Source: Halomonas aestuarii (GTDB taxonomy: Bacteria > Pseudomonadota > Gammaproteobacteria > Pseudomonadales > Halomonadaceae). From it: a stretch of 64,000 nt of DNA. Position numbers and translations under genes: made by a program. The stretch lies in assembly GCF_001886615.1 (NCBI RefSeq), contig NZ_CP018139.1, forward strand, positions 3,038,001 to 3,102,000, read 5' to 3'. The notes beneath the pieces were generated by a model, which was given only the letters and a program-made list of their open reading frames with translations, was not told the origin of the DNA and searched no databases. Positions 13,736-24,125 of the stretch are shown piece by piece; position 1 is the stretch's first letter, and each line of letters starts with the position of its first letter.

Positions 13736-13761
13736 GGCGGCGGTACCTGGCTGCCGCCGCC
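13736..13761. terminator. Hairpin between convergent genes
   Basis: GGCGGCGG at 13736-13743 pairs with CCGCCGCC at 13754-13761 around a ten-base loop. It sits between the stop of the DUF1451 gene and the stop of the convergent membrane-protein gene, so it could end both transcripts. It has no T tract. Confidence 0.4.
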
Positions 13762-13765
13762 TTCC

Positions 13766-15094
13766 CTACCGCAGGTGCTCCATCGCCAGGATGGCGGCCA
13801 GGACCAGCCCGGTCATGGTCGCGGCATAGCCGAGATTCTGCCGCATCATCCGGGCGGCGCTGACCCCGTAGCGCCCCTGCAGCGAGAGGTTGATCCCCGA
13901 CAGGGGCCCGACGCTGGTGCCCACCGCCCAGGAGGCGAGGGCCACGAAGGCGAACAGGGTCTGGCGCCCGGCGTCCAGGTCGAGCATCGAGGCCAGTACC
14001 GACACGCCGATGATGGGGTGCAGGCCCGCCGCGGCGCTGATGACGATGGCCAGGAAGCTGCCCATCGCCTCCAGGGGGCCGAAGCGGGCAAAGAGCGTCC
14101 AGTCGGTGTCGGTGGCGGCCCTGATGAAGGTCGAGAGGCCCATGGTCAGCAGTCCCGCACAGAGGAACAGCGAAATCTCCCCGCGCATCGCCGGCAGCCG
14201 GGTGATGGCGTGCTGGTGGACCCGCCGGCTCGTCCACTGCAGGCCACGTGGCAGGTTCGATGCCAGCGCCACCGCGGGCAGCAGGAAGGTGATGATGCTG
14301 ACGATGGACAGCCCCGGCGTCAGGCCGTAGTGGAAGAGCATCACCAGGCCCGCCATGCTGACCGGCATCAGCAGGCTTCGCGGCGACAGCGAGAAGCCGG
14401 GGGTGTCGGACAGCTCGAATCGTCGCGACAGCTCGCCGACCGTCAGCATTCCCGAGGCCATGGCCAGCGGCAGTCCGTAGGCGAGGATGGTGGCGTAGCG
14501 CATCTCGGGCGCCAGGGTCATCACCACGCCCATGGAGGCGAAGAAGGGCGACCAGAGCGCGGCGCTGGAGAGCCCCCGGTTGAGGCCCAGCAGTTGGGGC
14601 ATCGAGAGCGGGCCACGCCGCTCCAGGCGATCGCCCACCATGAAGACCGTTGAGAGGTTGAGGATCGACCCGAGCAGGTGGACGCCCAGCCAGGTGCCGA
14701 GCATGCCCCGTGCGCCGGTCAGCGCCTTGCCCGAGGGCCGCGACCGACCACGCAGGTTCCCGATCACGCCGATGAAACTCACCCCCACCAGCATGGCGAC
14801 CACATAGGTATTGCCGTCGAGGATGCCCGGCCAATCGATGCTGGCGTCGTGCCAGGCCTGTGCCAGCACCAGCAGCGTCAGCCCGATCATGGCCAGCAGG
14901 CCGGCCTGGCGGCGGGTGCGTCGGGGAATGTCCCGCCACAGCAGGGCCGTCGCCAGCCACAGGCAGTAGCCCACCAGATGATCCGGCGGGGAGAGGTCGG
15001 TGAACGTCAGGACCTGCAGGATCAGGCCGGCAAGGATCAGGCCGCCCGCCAGGGCATGGCGGGGGACCATCGGCGGGGCGTTCGTCGCGGACAC
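13766..15094 (-). CDS. Polytopic membrane protein, possible ion or carboxylate transporter
   Basis: I do not recognise this 442-residue protein with certainty. It has about 11-12 hydrophobic helices and short polar loops throughout. Near the C-terminus is GTSVGPLSGINLSLQGRYG, a glycine-rich re-entrant-looking stretch like those of the ion-transporter (IT) superfamily, which includes citrate, dicarboxylate and NhaD-type carriers. LNLSTVFMVGD near residue 145 is a second polar break in a helix. It lies 105 bases downstream of the lysR gene on the same strand. A transporter is my inference; the substrate is open. Confidence 0.5.
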   Translation of the reverse strand: MSATNAPPMVPRHALAGGLILAGLILQVLTFTDLSPPDHLVGYCLWLATALLWRDIPRRTRRQAGLLAMIGLTLLVLAQAWHDASIDWPGILDGNTYVVAMLVGVSFIGVIGNLRGRSRPSGKALTGARGMLGTWLGVHLLGSILNLSTVFMVGDRLERRGPLSMPQLLGLNRGLSSAALWSPFFASMGVVMTLAPEMRYATILAYGLPLAMASGMLTVGELSRRFELSDTPGFSLSPRSLLMPVSMAGLVMLFHYGLTPGLSIVSIITFLLPAVALASNLPRGLQWTSRRVHQHAITRLPAMRGEISLFLCAGLLTMGLSTFIRAATDTDWTLFARFGPLEAMGSFLAIVISAAAGLHPIIGVSVLASMLDLDAGRQTLFAFVALASWAVGTSVGPLSGINLSLQGRYGVSAARMMRQNLGYAATMTGLVLAAILAMEHLR

Positions 15095-15199
15095 AGGCGG
15101 GGTTCCCGTCGCAAAAAACGAGCAGTCTACCCACGCCGGGCGGTGGCTGTCGCCCGTCCGGTCCTCAAGGCGTGCCTGGCAGGGGAGACGGGGCCACGG

Positions 15200-16093
15200 T
15201 CACCGCCAGGCCATGGCGGCCGGCTCCCGGGCGGCATCGAGCTGGGCGATCATGGCCCGGGCGGCATTGGACAGGGTACGGCTGCGATGGACGAGATAGC
15301 CCAGCGGGCGGTGGATCGGCGGGTGGTCCACCTCGAGCACGTGCAGGTCGCCCGCCACCAGCCGCTCGGGCAGCAGGCTCCAGCCGAGGCCAATGGCGGT
15401 CATCATCTTCAGGGTCTCCAGGTAGTTGGTGGAGAGCGCCACGGGCAGTTCGAGCCCGGCCGACGAGAAGCGTGACTCGATCAGGCCGCGGGTGAAGGTC
15501 AGGGGGCCGGGCAGCACCGCATCGAAGGCGCACAGTGCCTCCAGCGCCAGCCGCCCGTGGGCGGCGAGAGGATGGTCGTGGGCGCAGACGAAGCACAGGC
15601 GGTCGATCCACACCGGCACCACCTCGAGCTGCGGGTCCGGATGGGGGGCGAGGGTCACCACGGCCATCTCGAGCTCGCCGTCCAGCACCCCTTGGTAGGC
15701 CTGCTCGGAATCCAGGAAGTGCAGGTCGAGCCGCACGTCGGTGTGCTCCCGGGTATACGCCTTGAGCAGCGGCGGCAGCCGATGCAGTCCGATATGGTGG
15801 CTGGTGGCCAGCGTCAGGCTGCCCGCCACGCTGCCCTCGAGGTTACCCAGCGCCCGGCGGCTGTCATCCACCATCACCAGGATCTCCCGGGCCCGGGGCA
15901 GCAGCACCCGCCCGGCCTCGGTGAGGGTCACCCGGCGGCCGATGCGGTCGAACAGTCTGGCATCGGTCTGCCCCTCGAGCACGGCGATGCGCTTGCTGAC
16001 CGCCGGCTGGGTGAGGTGCAGCTGCTCGGCGGCGCGGGAGAAGCTGCCGCTGTCCGCCACGGCCAGGAAGGCCTGCAGGCTCTGGGTATCCAT
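15200..16093 (-). CDS. LysR-family transcriptional regulator, divergent from leuC
   Basis: The 297-residue protein has a LysR helix-turn-helix in residues 1-60 (LQAFLAVADSGSFSRAAEQL, then TQPAVSKRIAVLE) and a periplasmic-binding-like effector domain after it. I set the start at 16093; the open frame runs on to 18520 only because leuC and leuD lack stops in that frame. It is transcribed away from leuC with 306 bases between. P. aeruginosa has a LysR gene (PA3122) in the same place, so control of leuCDB is likely. The ligand is unknown. Confidence 0.9.
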   Translation of the reverse strand: MDTQSLQAFLAVADSGSFSRAAEQLHLTQPAVSKRIAVLEGQTDARLFDRIGRRVTLTEAGRVLLPRAREILVMVDDSRRALGNLEGSVAGSLTLATSHHIGLHRLPPLLKAYTREHTDVRLDLHFLDSEQAYQGVLDGELEMAVVTLAPHPDPQLEVVPVWIDRLCFVCAHDHPLAAHGRLALEALCAFDAVLPGPLTFTRGLIESRFSSAGLELPVALSTNYLETLKMMTAIGLGWSLLPERLVAGDLHVLEVDHPPIHRPLGYLVHRSRTLSNAARAMIAQLDAAREPAAMAWR

Positions 16094-16110
16094 GGTCGGG
16101 CTCCCGGGGG

Positions 16111-16166
16111 TGTTTGGAATTCCTGTTTGGAATCCAATCCATAAATAACATGAATTGATTTTATGG
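16111..16166. promoter_or_regulatory. Candidate LysR operator region between lysR and leuC
   Basis: A direct repeat TGTTTGGAAT occurs at 16111-16120 and 16124-16133. Right after it, CCATAAA (16139-16145) and TTTATGG (16160-16166) form a perfect seven-base dyad spaced by 14 bases, with an AT-rich interior unlike the surrounding GC-rich DNA. The dyad fits a LysR-type site close to the regulator's own start. The rest of the 306-base gap toward leuC holds the structured leader element described separately. Confidence 0.5.
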
Positions 16167-16230
16167 GCGATGGGCGGGAGACTGCTGGTATAGCACCGAA
16201 CGCCACGATGTACCGTCGAGGCCTGATCTG

Positions 16231-16323
16231 TGGCGCCGGGGGCTGACCGGAAAGGAGGTCCGATGCCAGGGAGGGCATCGGTAGCGTACAGGGGCGTATT
16301 CACAGCGCCTCCTTGAAGGTCAG
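16231..16323 (+). repeat. Structured leader element before leuC (copy 1)
   Basis: The element begins GGCGCCGGGGGC and contains three nested or adjacent stems. CTGACC (16243-16248) pairs with GGTCAG (16318-16323). AAGGAGG (16252-16258) pairs with CCTCCTT (16308-16314). CCGATGCCA (16260-16268) pairs with GGGCATCGG (16273-16281), with one mismatch, around a GGGA loop. It shares the flanks AGGAGGTC and TTCACAGCGCCTCC with a second copy before leuB. It ends 76 bases before the leuC start. Confidence 0.7.
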
Positions 16324-16399
16324 ACGTCGGCAAAGCCACGTCGAGGTGCGATTCCGTGATCGGACATGACATGAAGGGCCCAAGGCCCGGGAGAATGAG

Positions 16400-17845
16400 A
16401 TGGCAGGCCAGACACTCTACGACAAGCTGTGGTCGCAGCACCTGGTGAAGGAGCGCGATGACGGCACCGCGCTGATCTACATCGACCGTCAACTGCTCCA
16501 CGAGGTGACCTCGCCCCAGGCCTTCGAGGGGCTGCGCCTGGCAGGGCGCAAGCCGTGGCGTCTCGATGCCAACCTGGCGACCCCGGACCACAACGTGCCG
16601 ACCACCCTCAAGGAGCGGGCCGAGGGCAACGCCGGCATCAAGGACCCGGTGTCCCTGATCCAGGTGCAGACCCTCGACGACAACTGCGTCGAGTTCGGCA
16701 TCGAGGAGTTCAAGATCAACGACCCGCGACAGGGCATCGTCCACGTGGTGGGCCCGGAGCAGGGCGCGACCCTGCCGGGCATGACCGTGGTCTGCGGCGA
16801 CTCCCACACCGCCACCCACGGCGCCTTCGCCGCCCTGGCCCATGGCATCGGCACCTCCGAGGTGGAGCATGTGCTGGCCACCCAGTGCTTGCTGGCCCAG
16901 AAGATGAAGAACATGCAGGTGCGCGTCGAGGGCTCCCTCGGCACCGGCGTCACCGCCAAGGACATCGTGCTGGCGATCATCGGCCGCATCGGCACCGCGG
17001 GCGGCACCGGCTGTGCCATCGAGTTCGCCGGCAGCGCCATTCGCGACCTCTCCATGGAAGGGCGCATGACGGTGTGCAACATGGCCATCGAGGCCGGTGC
17101 CCGGGTCGGCCTGATCGCCGTGGACGACACCACCATCGACTACCTGCGCGATCGCCACTATGCCCCCTCTGGCGCCCAGTGGGACGCCGCCGTGGACGAC
17201 TGGCGCCAGCTCGTCTCCGACGCCGATGCCGCCTTCGACAAGGTGGTGACGCTGGATGCCGCCGAGATCGAACCCCAGGTCTCCTGGGGCACCAGCCCGG
17301 AGATGGTCACCGGCATCTCCGGTGAGGTCCCCGATCCGGCCGAAGCCGCCGACGAGACCATGCAGCGCGGCTACACCCGGGCGCTCGAGTACATGGGGCT
17401 GGCGCCAAAGCAGAAGATCACCGACATCCGCCTCGACAAGGTGTTCATCGGCTCCTGCACCAACTCCCGCATCGAGGACCTGCGCGAGGCGGCCAAGGTC
17501 GCGCGCGGCAAGAAGGTGGCCGACTCCATCAAGCTTGCCATGATCGTGCCGGGCTCGGGCCTGGTGAAGCGTCAGGCCGAGGCCGAGGGACTCGACAAGG
17601 TGTTCCTCGAGGCCGGCTTCGAGTGGCGCGAGCCCGGCTGCTCCATGTGCCTGGCCATGAACGCCGACAAGCTCGGCGCCGGGGAGCACTGCGCCTCCAC
17701 CTCGAATCGCAACTTCGAGGGGCGCCAGGGCTTCGGCGGACGCACCCACCTCGTCAGTCCGGCCATGGCCGCCGCGGCGGCGATCGCCGGCCACTTCGTC
17801 GACGTCCGCCAGATCGACGCCCCATCCGCAGCCGAGGAGGCCTGA
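16400..17845 (+). CDS. leuC: 3-isopropylmalate dehydratase large subunit
   Basis: LeuC with LeuD isomerises 2-isopropylmalate to 3-isopropylmalate, the second step of leucine synthesis, using a [4Fe-4S] cluster. The 481-residue aconitase-family protein has its cluster cysteines at 353 (GSCTNSR), 414 and 417 (GCSMC). The opening [14 protein letters not shown] is typical. leuD starts three bases after its stop, so the two subunits are made together. The leader carries a structured repeat, and a LysR gene is divergent. Confidence 0.97.
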   Translation: MAGQTLYDKLWSQHLVKERDDGTALIYIDRQLLHEVTSPQAFEGLRLAGRKPWRLDANLATPDHNVPTTLKERAEGNAGIKDPVSLIQVQTLDDNCVEFGIEEFKINDPRQGIVHVVGPEQGATLPGMTVVCGDSHTATHGAFAALAHGIGTSEVEHVLATQCLLAQKMKNMQVRVEGSLGTGVTAKDIVLAIIGRIGTAGGTGCAIEFAGSAIRDLSMEGRMTVCNMAIEAGARVGLIAVDDTTIDYLRDRHYAPSGAQWDAAVDDWRQLVSDADAAFDKVVTLDAAEIEPQVSWGTSPEMVTGISGEVPDPAEAADETMQRGYTRALEYMGLAPKQKITDIRLDKVFIGSCTNSRIEDLREAAKVARGKKVADSIKLAMIVPGSGLVKRQAEAEGLDKVFLEAGFEWREPGCSMCLAMNADKLGAGEHCASTSNRNFEGRQGFGGRTHLVSPAMAAAAAIAGHFVDVRQIDAPSAAEEA

Positions 17846-17848
17846 GCC

Positions 17849-18502
17849 ATGAAGAAGTTCGAACGCACCCAGGGCCTCGTCGCCCCGCTCGACCGGGCCA
17901 ACGTCGACACCGACCTGATCATCCCGAAGCAGTTCCTGAAGTCGATCAAGCGCACCGGATTCGGGGTCAACCTCTTCGACGAGCTGCGCTACCTCGACGA
18001 GGGCGAGCCCGGCCAGGATGTCTCGAAGCGCCCGATCAACCCCGACTTCGTGCTCAATCAGCCCCGCTACCAGGGCGCGAGCGTGCTCCTGACGCGCCGC
18101 AACTTCGGCTGCGGCAGCTCCCGCGAGCATGCCCCCTGGGCGCTGGAGGACTTCGGCTTCCGGGTGGTGATCGCCCCGAGCTTTGCCGACATCTTCTACA
18201 ATAACGCCTTCAAGAACGGCCTGCTGCTGGTGCCCCTGCCCGAGGAAACCGTCGATCGCCTGTTCGCCGAGGTCGAGGCCAACGAAGGTTACCGGCTCGA
18301 CGTGGACCTGGAGAACCAGCGGGTGATCACGCCCTCCGGTGAGGTCATCGAATTCGAGGTGGATGCGTTCCGCAAGCAGTGCCTGCTGGAAGGGCTGGAT
18401 GACATCGGCATCACCCTGAAGGACGAGGACGCCATCCGCGACTTCGAGGCGAAGCATCGCGTCGCGCGCCCCTGGCTGTTCCGCGACACTGCCCAGGCCT
18501 GA
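17849..18502 (+). CDS. leuD: 3-isopropylmalate dehydratase small subunit
   Basis: LeuD is the swivel-domain partner of LeuC. The 217-residue product includes the family motif [14 protein letters not shown] and the opening [24 protein letters not shown]. Its length matches the usual 212-217. It starts three bases after leuC. The 184-base gap to leuB holds the second copy of the structured leader element, so leuB may be under extra control or be transcribed separately. Confidence 0.97.
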   Translation: MKKFERTQGLVAPLDRANVDTDLIIPKQFLKSIKRTGFGVNLFDELRYLDEGEPGQDVSKRPINPDFVLNQPRYQGASVLLTRRNFGCGSSREHAPWALEDFGFRVVIAPSFADIFYNNAFKNGLLLVPLPEETVDRLFAEVEANEGYRLDVDLENQRVITPSGEVIEFEVDAFRKQCLLEGLDDIGITLKDEDAIRDFEAKHRVARPWLFRDTAQA

Positions 18503-18538
18503 TCCCTCCGAACGAGTCACGTAGCATGGCGACGACAG

Positions 18539-18630
18539 GGGCGCCGGGGGTAGGCCGCAGAGGAGGTCTTTTTCCAGGGATGGAAAAAGTGGCGCCCAGG
18601 GATGGGTTCACAGCGCCTCCGGAAGGCCGG
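18539..18630 (+). repeat. Structured leader element before leuB (copy 2)
   Basis: It is the same kind of element as at 16231-16323: GGGCGCCGGGGG at the start, AGGAGGTC, a stem around GGGA, then TTCACAGCGCCTCC. Here the central stem is CTTTTTCCA (18568-18576) with TGGAAAAAG (18581-18589), a perfect nine base pairs, followed by a small CCCA-GGGA-TGGG hairpin (18595-18606). The arm sequences differ completely from copy 1 but remain complementary. The element ends 56 bases before leuB. Confidence 0.7.
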
Positions 18631-18686
18631 CTCCGCTCGAAGGCCTGCCGCCGGAACAGCCCCGTTGCGCTAACAAGGATGAAGCA

Positions 18687-19766
<1,080 letters not shown>

Positions 19767-19802
19767 TCGCGAGGGGTCGCAGCGCGCCAGCAACGACCAC
19801 CA

Positions 19803-19829
19803 CCGGCCCCGCCTGCCAGGCGGGGCCGG
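19803..19829 (+). terminator. Hairpin after leuB
   Basis: CCGGCCCCGCC (19803-19813) pairs perfectly with GGCGGGGCCGG (19819-19829); one more T-A pair can close the loop. It follows leuB by 37 bases and just precedes a -10 box for asd. There is no T tract, so termination may be partial. Confidence 0.55.
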
Positions 19830-19835
19830 CTCATG

Positions 19836-19841
19836 TATAAT
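19836..19841 (+). promoter_or_regulatory. asd: -10 box of a probable asd promoter
   Basis: A perfect TATAAT lies 32 bases before the asd ATG. The position expected for a -35 box falls in the preceding hairpin and matches TTGACA poorly, so the promoter may be weak or need an activator. It would let asd be expressed apart from leuB. Confidence 0.5.
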
Positions 19842-19872
19842 GTTCCGCACATTCGATCTTGGAGGGCTTCAC

Positions 19873-20985
19873 ATGTTGAAAGTCGGTTTTGTCGGTTGGC
19901 GTGGCATGGTCGGTTCCGTGCTGATGCAGCGGATGCTCGATGACGGGGATTTCAAGGGCATCGAGCCGATCTTCTTCACCACCTCCCAGGTCGGCCAGGC
20001 AGGACCCGATGTCGGCGTCGACGTGCCTCCGCTCAAGGATGCCTTCGACCTCGAGGCCCTCAAGGCGCTGGACGTGGTCGTCACCTGCCAGGGCGGCGAC
20101 TACACCGAGAAGGTCTACGCCGACCTCCGCCAGGGCGGCTGGAAGGGCTACTGGATCGATGCCGCCAGTACCCTGCGCATGGCCGACGATGCCACCATCG
20201 TCCTCGACCCGGTCAACCGCCACGTCATCGATGCCCAGCTGGCGAAGGGCGCCAGGACCTTCGTCGGCGGCAACTGCACCGTCAGCCTGATGCTGATGGG
20301 GCTGGGGGGCCTCTTCGAGGCCGACCTGATCGAGTGGATGACCTCCATGACCTACCAGGCCGCGTCCGGCTCCGGCGCCAAGCACATGCGCGAACTGCTC
20401 AACCAGATGGGCGGCCTGCGTGACAGCGTGGCCAGCGAGCTTGCTGATCCGGCCAGCGCCATTCTCGACATCGATCGCAAGGTCACGGCGGCCATGCGCA
20501 GCGGGGACTTTCCCACCGACAACTTCGGTGCGCCGCTGGCCGGCAGCCTGCTGCCCTGGATCGACAAGCCCATGGAGAACGGCCAGAGCAAGGAGGAGTG
20601 GAAGGGCTCCGTGGAGACCAACAAGATCCTCGGCCTCCAGGACAACCCGATCCCCATCGACGGGCTCTGCGTGCGCATCGGTGCCATGCGCTCCCACAGC
20701 CAGGCCTTCACCATCAAGCTGAAGAAGGACGTCCCGATCGACGAGATCGAGGATCGCCTGGCCCGGCACAACGAGTGGGTCAAGGTCATCGCCAACGACA
20801 AGGATGCCACCATCGACGGCCTGACCCCGGCGGCCGCCACCGGCACCCTGACTGTGCCCGTGGGACGCCTGCGCAAGCTGGCCATGGGCGGCGAGTATCT
20901 GTCCGCCTTCAGTGTCGGCGACCAGCTGCTCTGGGGGGCCGCCGAGCCGCTCAAGCGCATGCTGAAGATCCTGCGGGAGCAGTAA
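19873..20985 (+). CDS. asd: Aspartate-semialdehyde dehydrogenase
   Basis: Asd reduces aspartyl phosphate to aspartate semialdehyde, the branch point for lysine, methionine, threonine and diaminopimelate. The 370-residue enzyme opens [21 protein letters not shown]. It has its catalytic cysteine at residue 135 in [16 protein letters not shown], the same number as in E. coli. I chose the ATG at 19873, six bases after GGAGGG, over longer in-frame starts. Leucine genes lie upstream and fimV downstream, as in Pseudomonas. Confidence 0.97.
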   Translation: MLKVGFVGWRGMVGSVLMQRMLDDGDFKGIEPIFFTTSQVGQAGPDVGVDVPPLKDAFDLEALKALDVVVTCQGGDYTEKVYADLRQGGWKGYWIDAASTLRMADDATIVLDPVNRHVIDAQLAKGARTFVGGNCTVSLMLMGLGGLFEADLIEWMTSMTYQAASGSGAKHMRELLNQMGGLRDSVASELADPASAILDIDRKVTAAMRSGDFPTDNFGAPLAGSLLPWIDKPMENGQSKEEWKGSVETNKILGLQDNPIPIDGLCVRIGAMRSHSQAFTIKLKKDVPIDEIEDRLARHNEWVKVIANDKDATIDGLTPAAATGTLTVPVGRLRKLAMGGEYLSAFSVGDQLLWGAAEPLKRMLKILREQ

Positions 20986-21021
20986 GGGCGCGCGGCGAGT
21001 GTCCGTCACGCCGTGAACCAG

Positions 21022-21053
21022 GGCGGGGCGTCTCCGAGGGGAGGCGCCCCGCC
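21022..21053 (+). terminator. Long hairpin after asd
   Basis: GGCGGGGCGTCTCC (21022-21035) pairs with GGAGGCGCCCCGCC (21040-21053) over 14 positions, with one G-U pair, around a four-base loop, and is followed by TTGCGTTG. It probably ends asd transcription. The remaining bases to 21245 are AT-richer and probably carry the fimV promoter, but no convincing -35/-10 pair stands out. Confidence 0.6.
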
Positions 21054-21245
21054 TTGCGTTGAGTATGGCGGCACTCGCGCACCCCATGATTGATGTCTTA
21101 TGTTGAAAGTATGGCATCCGCTGATGTCGCGTAAGGGCGCGTCATTGGGCGGAATGTGTTAAACAGTCATCAAGGCTACTAATAAGATATGACCAGTCCG
21201 TCGCCCGGATCGAGGCGTCGGCAGGGAACGACGCAAGGGAACCCG

Positions 21246-24119
21246 ATGAAACGCAAGCTGACACTCGCCATGCTGCTTTCGCTCTCCGCCGCCAGTCCGC
21301 TGGCGCTGGCCCTCGGCCTGGGGGAGGCCGAGGTCAACTCGACGCTCAGCGCGCCGCTGCGGGCCAGCATCCCCTTGACGGACAGCGCTGGCCTGCAGGC
21401 CGACCTGCTCGATGTCTCGGTGGCCGGTGACCGGGCCTTTGCGGCGGCCGGGCTTTCGCGCACGCCGCTCGCGGCCAGCGTGAAGATGGACGTGAACCGG
21501 CGGCAGGGGCGACTGGTGCTCGACCTCACCACCGAACGGCCCGTGCGCGAACCCTGGATTGACCTGCTGCTGCGCTTCGAGTGGCCCGGTGGTCAGCAGC
21601 TTCGCGAGGTGACGCTGCTGCTCGACCCGCCGGACTATGATCGGCTCCCGGCGCTCGTCGCGGGGTCCCCGACGACCTCACGGGAGCGCGTGGCCATCCC
21701 GCGCTCCTCGTCGACGACACCGGAGCCGTCGTCGCGTCCCGTGGCCCGCCCCTCGAGCTCAGGCGGGTCGGGCGACCCCGCCTGGGTGCGCAGCGGGGAC
21801 ACGCTTTGGGCCATCGCCGGTCGACTGCGGCCGGACAGCGGCATCAGCATGAACCAGATGATGATTGCCCTCGTCGAGGCCAACCCGGAGGTCTTTCCCT
21901 CCGGCAACATCAACGCCATGCGCGCCGGCTTCACCCTGGTGGTCCCGCCTCGCGAGGCCATCGCGGCGCGCTCCGAGGCCGAGGCCGGTGGTCTCGTCCA
22001 GGCGATGAATCAGGCCTGGGCCAATCGGGGCGGCGGCGCGCCGGCCCGGGTGGCGCTCGGGGGGGGCACCGCCGCCCCATCATCGACCGTGGCCAGCGCT
22101 GCGGCCCAGGAGGCCGCGCCGACGGGAAGTCCCGACGACGCATCGTCCGACCCGGCGACGGCCGAGCCTGCCCCCGATCGTGAGGGCGCCGGTGAGGCTG
22201 GGCCGAGGTTGACGCTGCTCAGTGATGCCGAGATCGCCGCCGCAGGCGGGTCATCGGCAGGGGACGGCTCGGAGGCGCCCGGGGCCGGGGGCGCGGGGCA
22301 GAACGCGCCGGGCGACACCCCGTCCCTGGCGCTGTCGCCCGGCGCCGCGGGGGAGGGCCCGGTCATCGATCCCGAGGTGCTGGCCCTGATCCAGGGCGGC
22401 GGCGAGCTCACCGAGGACGAGCGCCTGCTGCGCCTCGAGGCGCGCTGGCAGGAAAGCCGGGAGGTTCTGGAGGCGGTGCGCAGCGAGCGTGACGAGCTCC
22501 AGGGCGAGCTCGGTGACCTGCGCGAGGAACTGGAGGCCATGCGCGATCAGCTGGCGCGCCTGACCGCCGGCGGAAACGGGGTCGATGCCGCCGGCGCCGG
22601 CGGCGTGGTGGCGCCGGGAAGCGCGTCGCCCTCTGACCAGCAGGCGCCCTGGTGGGGTGCCTTCTACCAGGCCTCTACCAACCGCACCCTGATGCTGGGC
22701 GGTGCGGGCCTGGCGGCCCTGCTGGCGCTCTGGGCCCTGGTGCGGCGCCGTCGCCGCCGTGAGGAGACGCCGGCGCCGGTGTTCAACCAGGCCCAGCCGG
22801 TGGACCCGGCCGCCAGCGGTGTGGTCATGCCGGGGGCGACCGATGCGGCCGCCCCGGCCAAGGCGGTGCCGGCCGCCGGCCGAGACGAGGAGCAGAAGGC
22901 GCCGGTGCGCGCCTCCATGCCCGAGGCAGAGGCCATCAACGAGGCCGACATCTTCATCGCCTACGGGCGCTACGACCAGGCCCGCGAGCTGCTGGAGGCG
23001 AGCCTGGTTCGGGAGCCCGGTCGTGACGACCTCAGGCTCAAGCTGCTGCGGGTTCAGCTGGAGCAGGGGGATCAGGCCGCGGCGGCGCGTCAGGCCGAGC
23101 AGTTGCGCGCCGGGGGAGATCCGGACGTCCAGGCCGAGGTGGCGCTGCTGATGAAGCGCCACGTACCGAGCGCCGCGACGCCTGGACCCGAGCCGGCGGC
23201 CGAGGCCCCGGCTAAGCCACCTGCCGGGCGGGCCGTCTACCCCGTCGCTGATGAGCTGCCGCCCCGTCGGTTCGATCACCACGAGGGCGCCGCTGACACG
23301 GGCGACGATAAGGGCGACGAGGCCGTCGCCGCCGGGAGCAAGGAGACCGCCCCTCGGCCTCCGGCCGAGCGCCCGTCGGACTCTGCGACTCCCCAGGGCA
23401 CTCCCACATCTCAGACCGCGCCCGACATGTCATCGGATGACCAGCCGGCCGACCCCATGGCCCGCTACCGTCCTCCTGAGCTGTCGTCTGCTCCCGAGCC
23501 GGCGGCCGAGGAGAAGGCCGACCCCCGCGAGCCGTCGGTGAACGATGCTCGGCTTGATCCGCTGGAGAGCTACCGTCCTCCCGAGCTGGACACCGCGTCC
23601 GAGTCGACAAGCGAGGAAGGGGGCGACCCCCTGGCGGCGTCCGAGCGGGATGCGGATACGCCTCAGGCGCCGCCCGAGGTGCCGGCCGATCAACCGCCGC
23701 AATCCCCGCTGGAGACGGTCCACGCCGACGACGGGCGCGACATCATCGACTATCGTCCGCCGACCCTGGAGGAGAGCCCCGCGCCCCGCGAGGAGACGCC
23801 CATGCAGCCCAGCGTGGACTTCACGCCGTCGGGTCTCGGCGATGCCGGCACGACACCCCCGGCGTCCGGCCCCAAGGCCGTGCGCGATCTGCCCGAGGAC
23901 TGGGACGTCGAGGAGGTGGCCTTCCCGCCGCTGTCGCGGGATAATGCCCACTTTTCCGCGGTGGCTTCCTCCACGTCGACCATGGCCGAGGCGCGGCGCC
24001 TGCTCGATGCCGGCGAGCTCGGTCAGGCCCGGGCGCTCCTCGAGAGTCTCATCGACGAGTCCGACGACCCGGATGCCAAGCAGGAGGCCCGCGAATTGCT
24101 GGATCAACACCTGCAATGA
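21246..24119 (+). CDS. fimV: FimV-like polar hub protein
   Basis: FimV organises cell-pole assembly of type IV pili and related machinery. The 957-residue protein has a signal peptide (1-21), a FimV N-terminal domain (22-140) and a LysM peptidoglycan-binding domain starting at W180 (WVRSGDTLWAIA). An acidic coiled-coil region (about 395-445), one membrane helix (about 482-502) followed by arginines, and a TPR-bearing cytoplasmic part follow. It ends in a C-terminal FimV domain (about 915-957). The acidic linker contains YRPPEL at 741 and 776 and YRPPTL at 836. The start at 21246 follows GGGAACCCG. truA starts seven bases after the stop. Confidence 0.9.
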   Translation: MKRKLTLAMLLSLSAASPLALALGLGEAEVNSTLSAPLRASIPLTDSAGLQADLLDVSVAGDRAFAAAGLSRTPLAASVKMDVNRRQGRLVLDLTTERPVREPWIDLLLRFEWPGGQQLREVTLLLDPPDYDRLPALVAGSPTTSRERVAIPRSSSTTPEPSSRPVARPSSSGGSGDPAWVRSGDTLWAIAGRLRPDSGISMNQMMIALVEANPEVFPSGNINAMRAGFTLVVPPREAIAARSEAEAGGLVQAMNQAWANRGGGAPARVALGGGTAAPSSTVASAAAQEAAPTGSPDDASSDPATAEPAPDREGAGEAGPRLTLLSDAEIAAAGGSSAGDGSEAPGAGGAGQNAPGDTPSLALSPGAAGEGPVIDPEVLALIQGGGELTEDERLLRLEARWQESREVLEAVRSERDELQGELGDLREELEAMRDQLARLTAGGNGVDAAGAGGVVAPGSASPSDQQAPWWGAFYQASTNRTLMLGGAGLAALLALWALVRRRRRREETPAPVFNQAQPVDPAASGVVMPGATDAAAPAKAVPAAGRDEEQKAPVRASMPEAEAINEADIFIAYGRYDQARELLEASLVREPGRDDLRLKLLRVQLEQGDQAAAARQAEQLRAGGDPDVQAEVALLMKRHVPSAATPGPEPAAEAPAKPPAGRAVYPVADELPPRRFDHHEGAADTGDDKGDEAVAAGSKETAPRPPAERPSDSATPQGTPTSQTAPDMSSDDQPADPMARYRPPELSSAPEPAAEEKADPREPSVNDARLDPLESYRPPELDTASESTSEEGGDPLAASERDADTPQAPPEVPADQPPQSPLETVHADDGRDIIDYRPPTLEESPAPREETPMQPSVDFTPSGLGDAGTTPPASGPKAVRDLPEDWDVEEVAFPPLSRDNAHFSAVASSTSTMAEARRLLDAGELGQARALLESLIDESDDPDAKQEARELLDQHLQ

Positions 24120-24125
24120 GGCCGA

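Noticed and set aside
15200..18520. 1106-codon open frame extending lysR through leuD and leuC on the minus strand
   Set aside because: Only the last 297 codons look like a protein; the rest is antisense to leuC and leuD.
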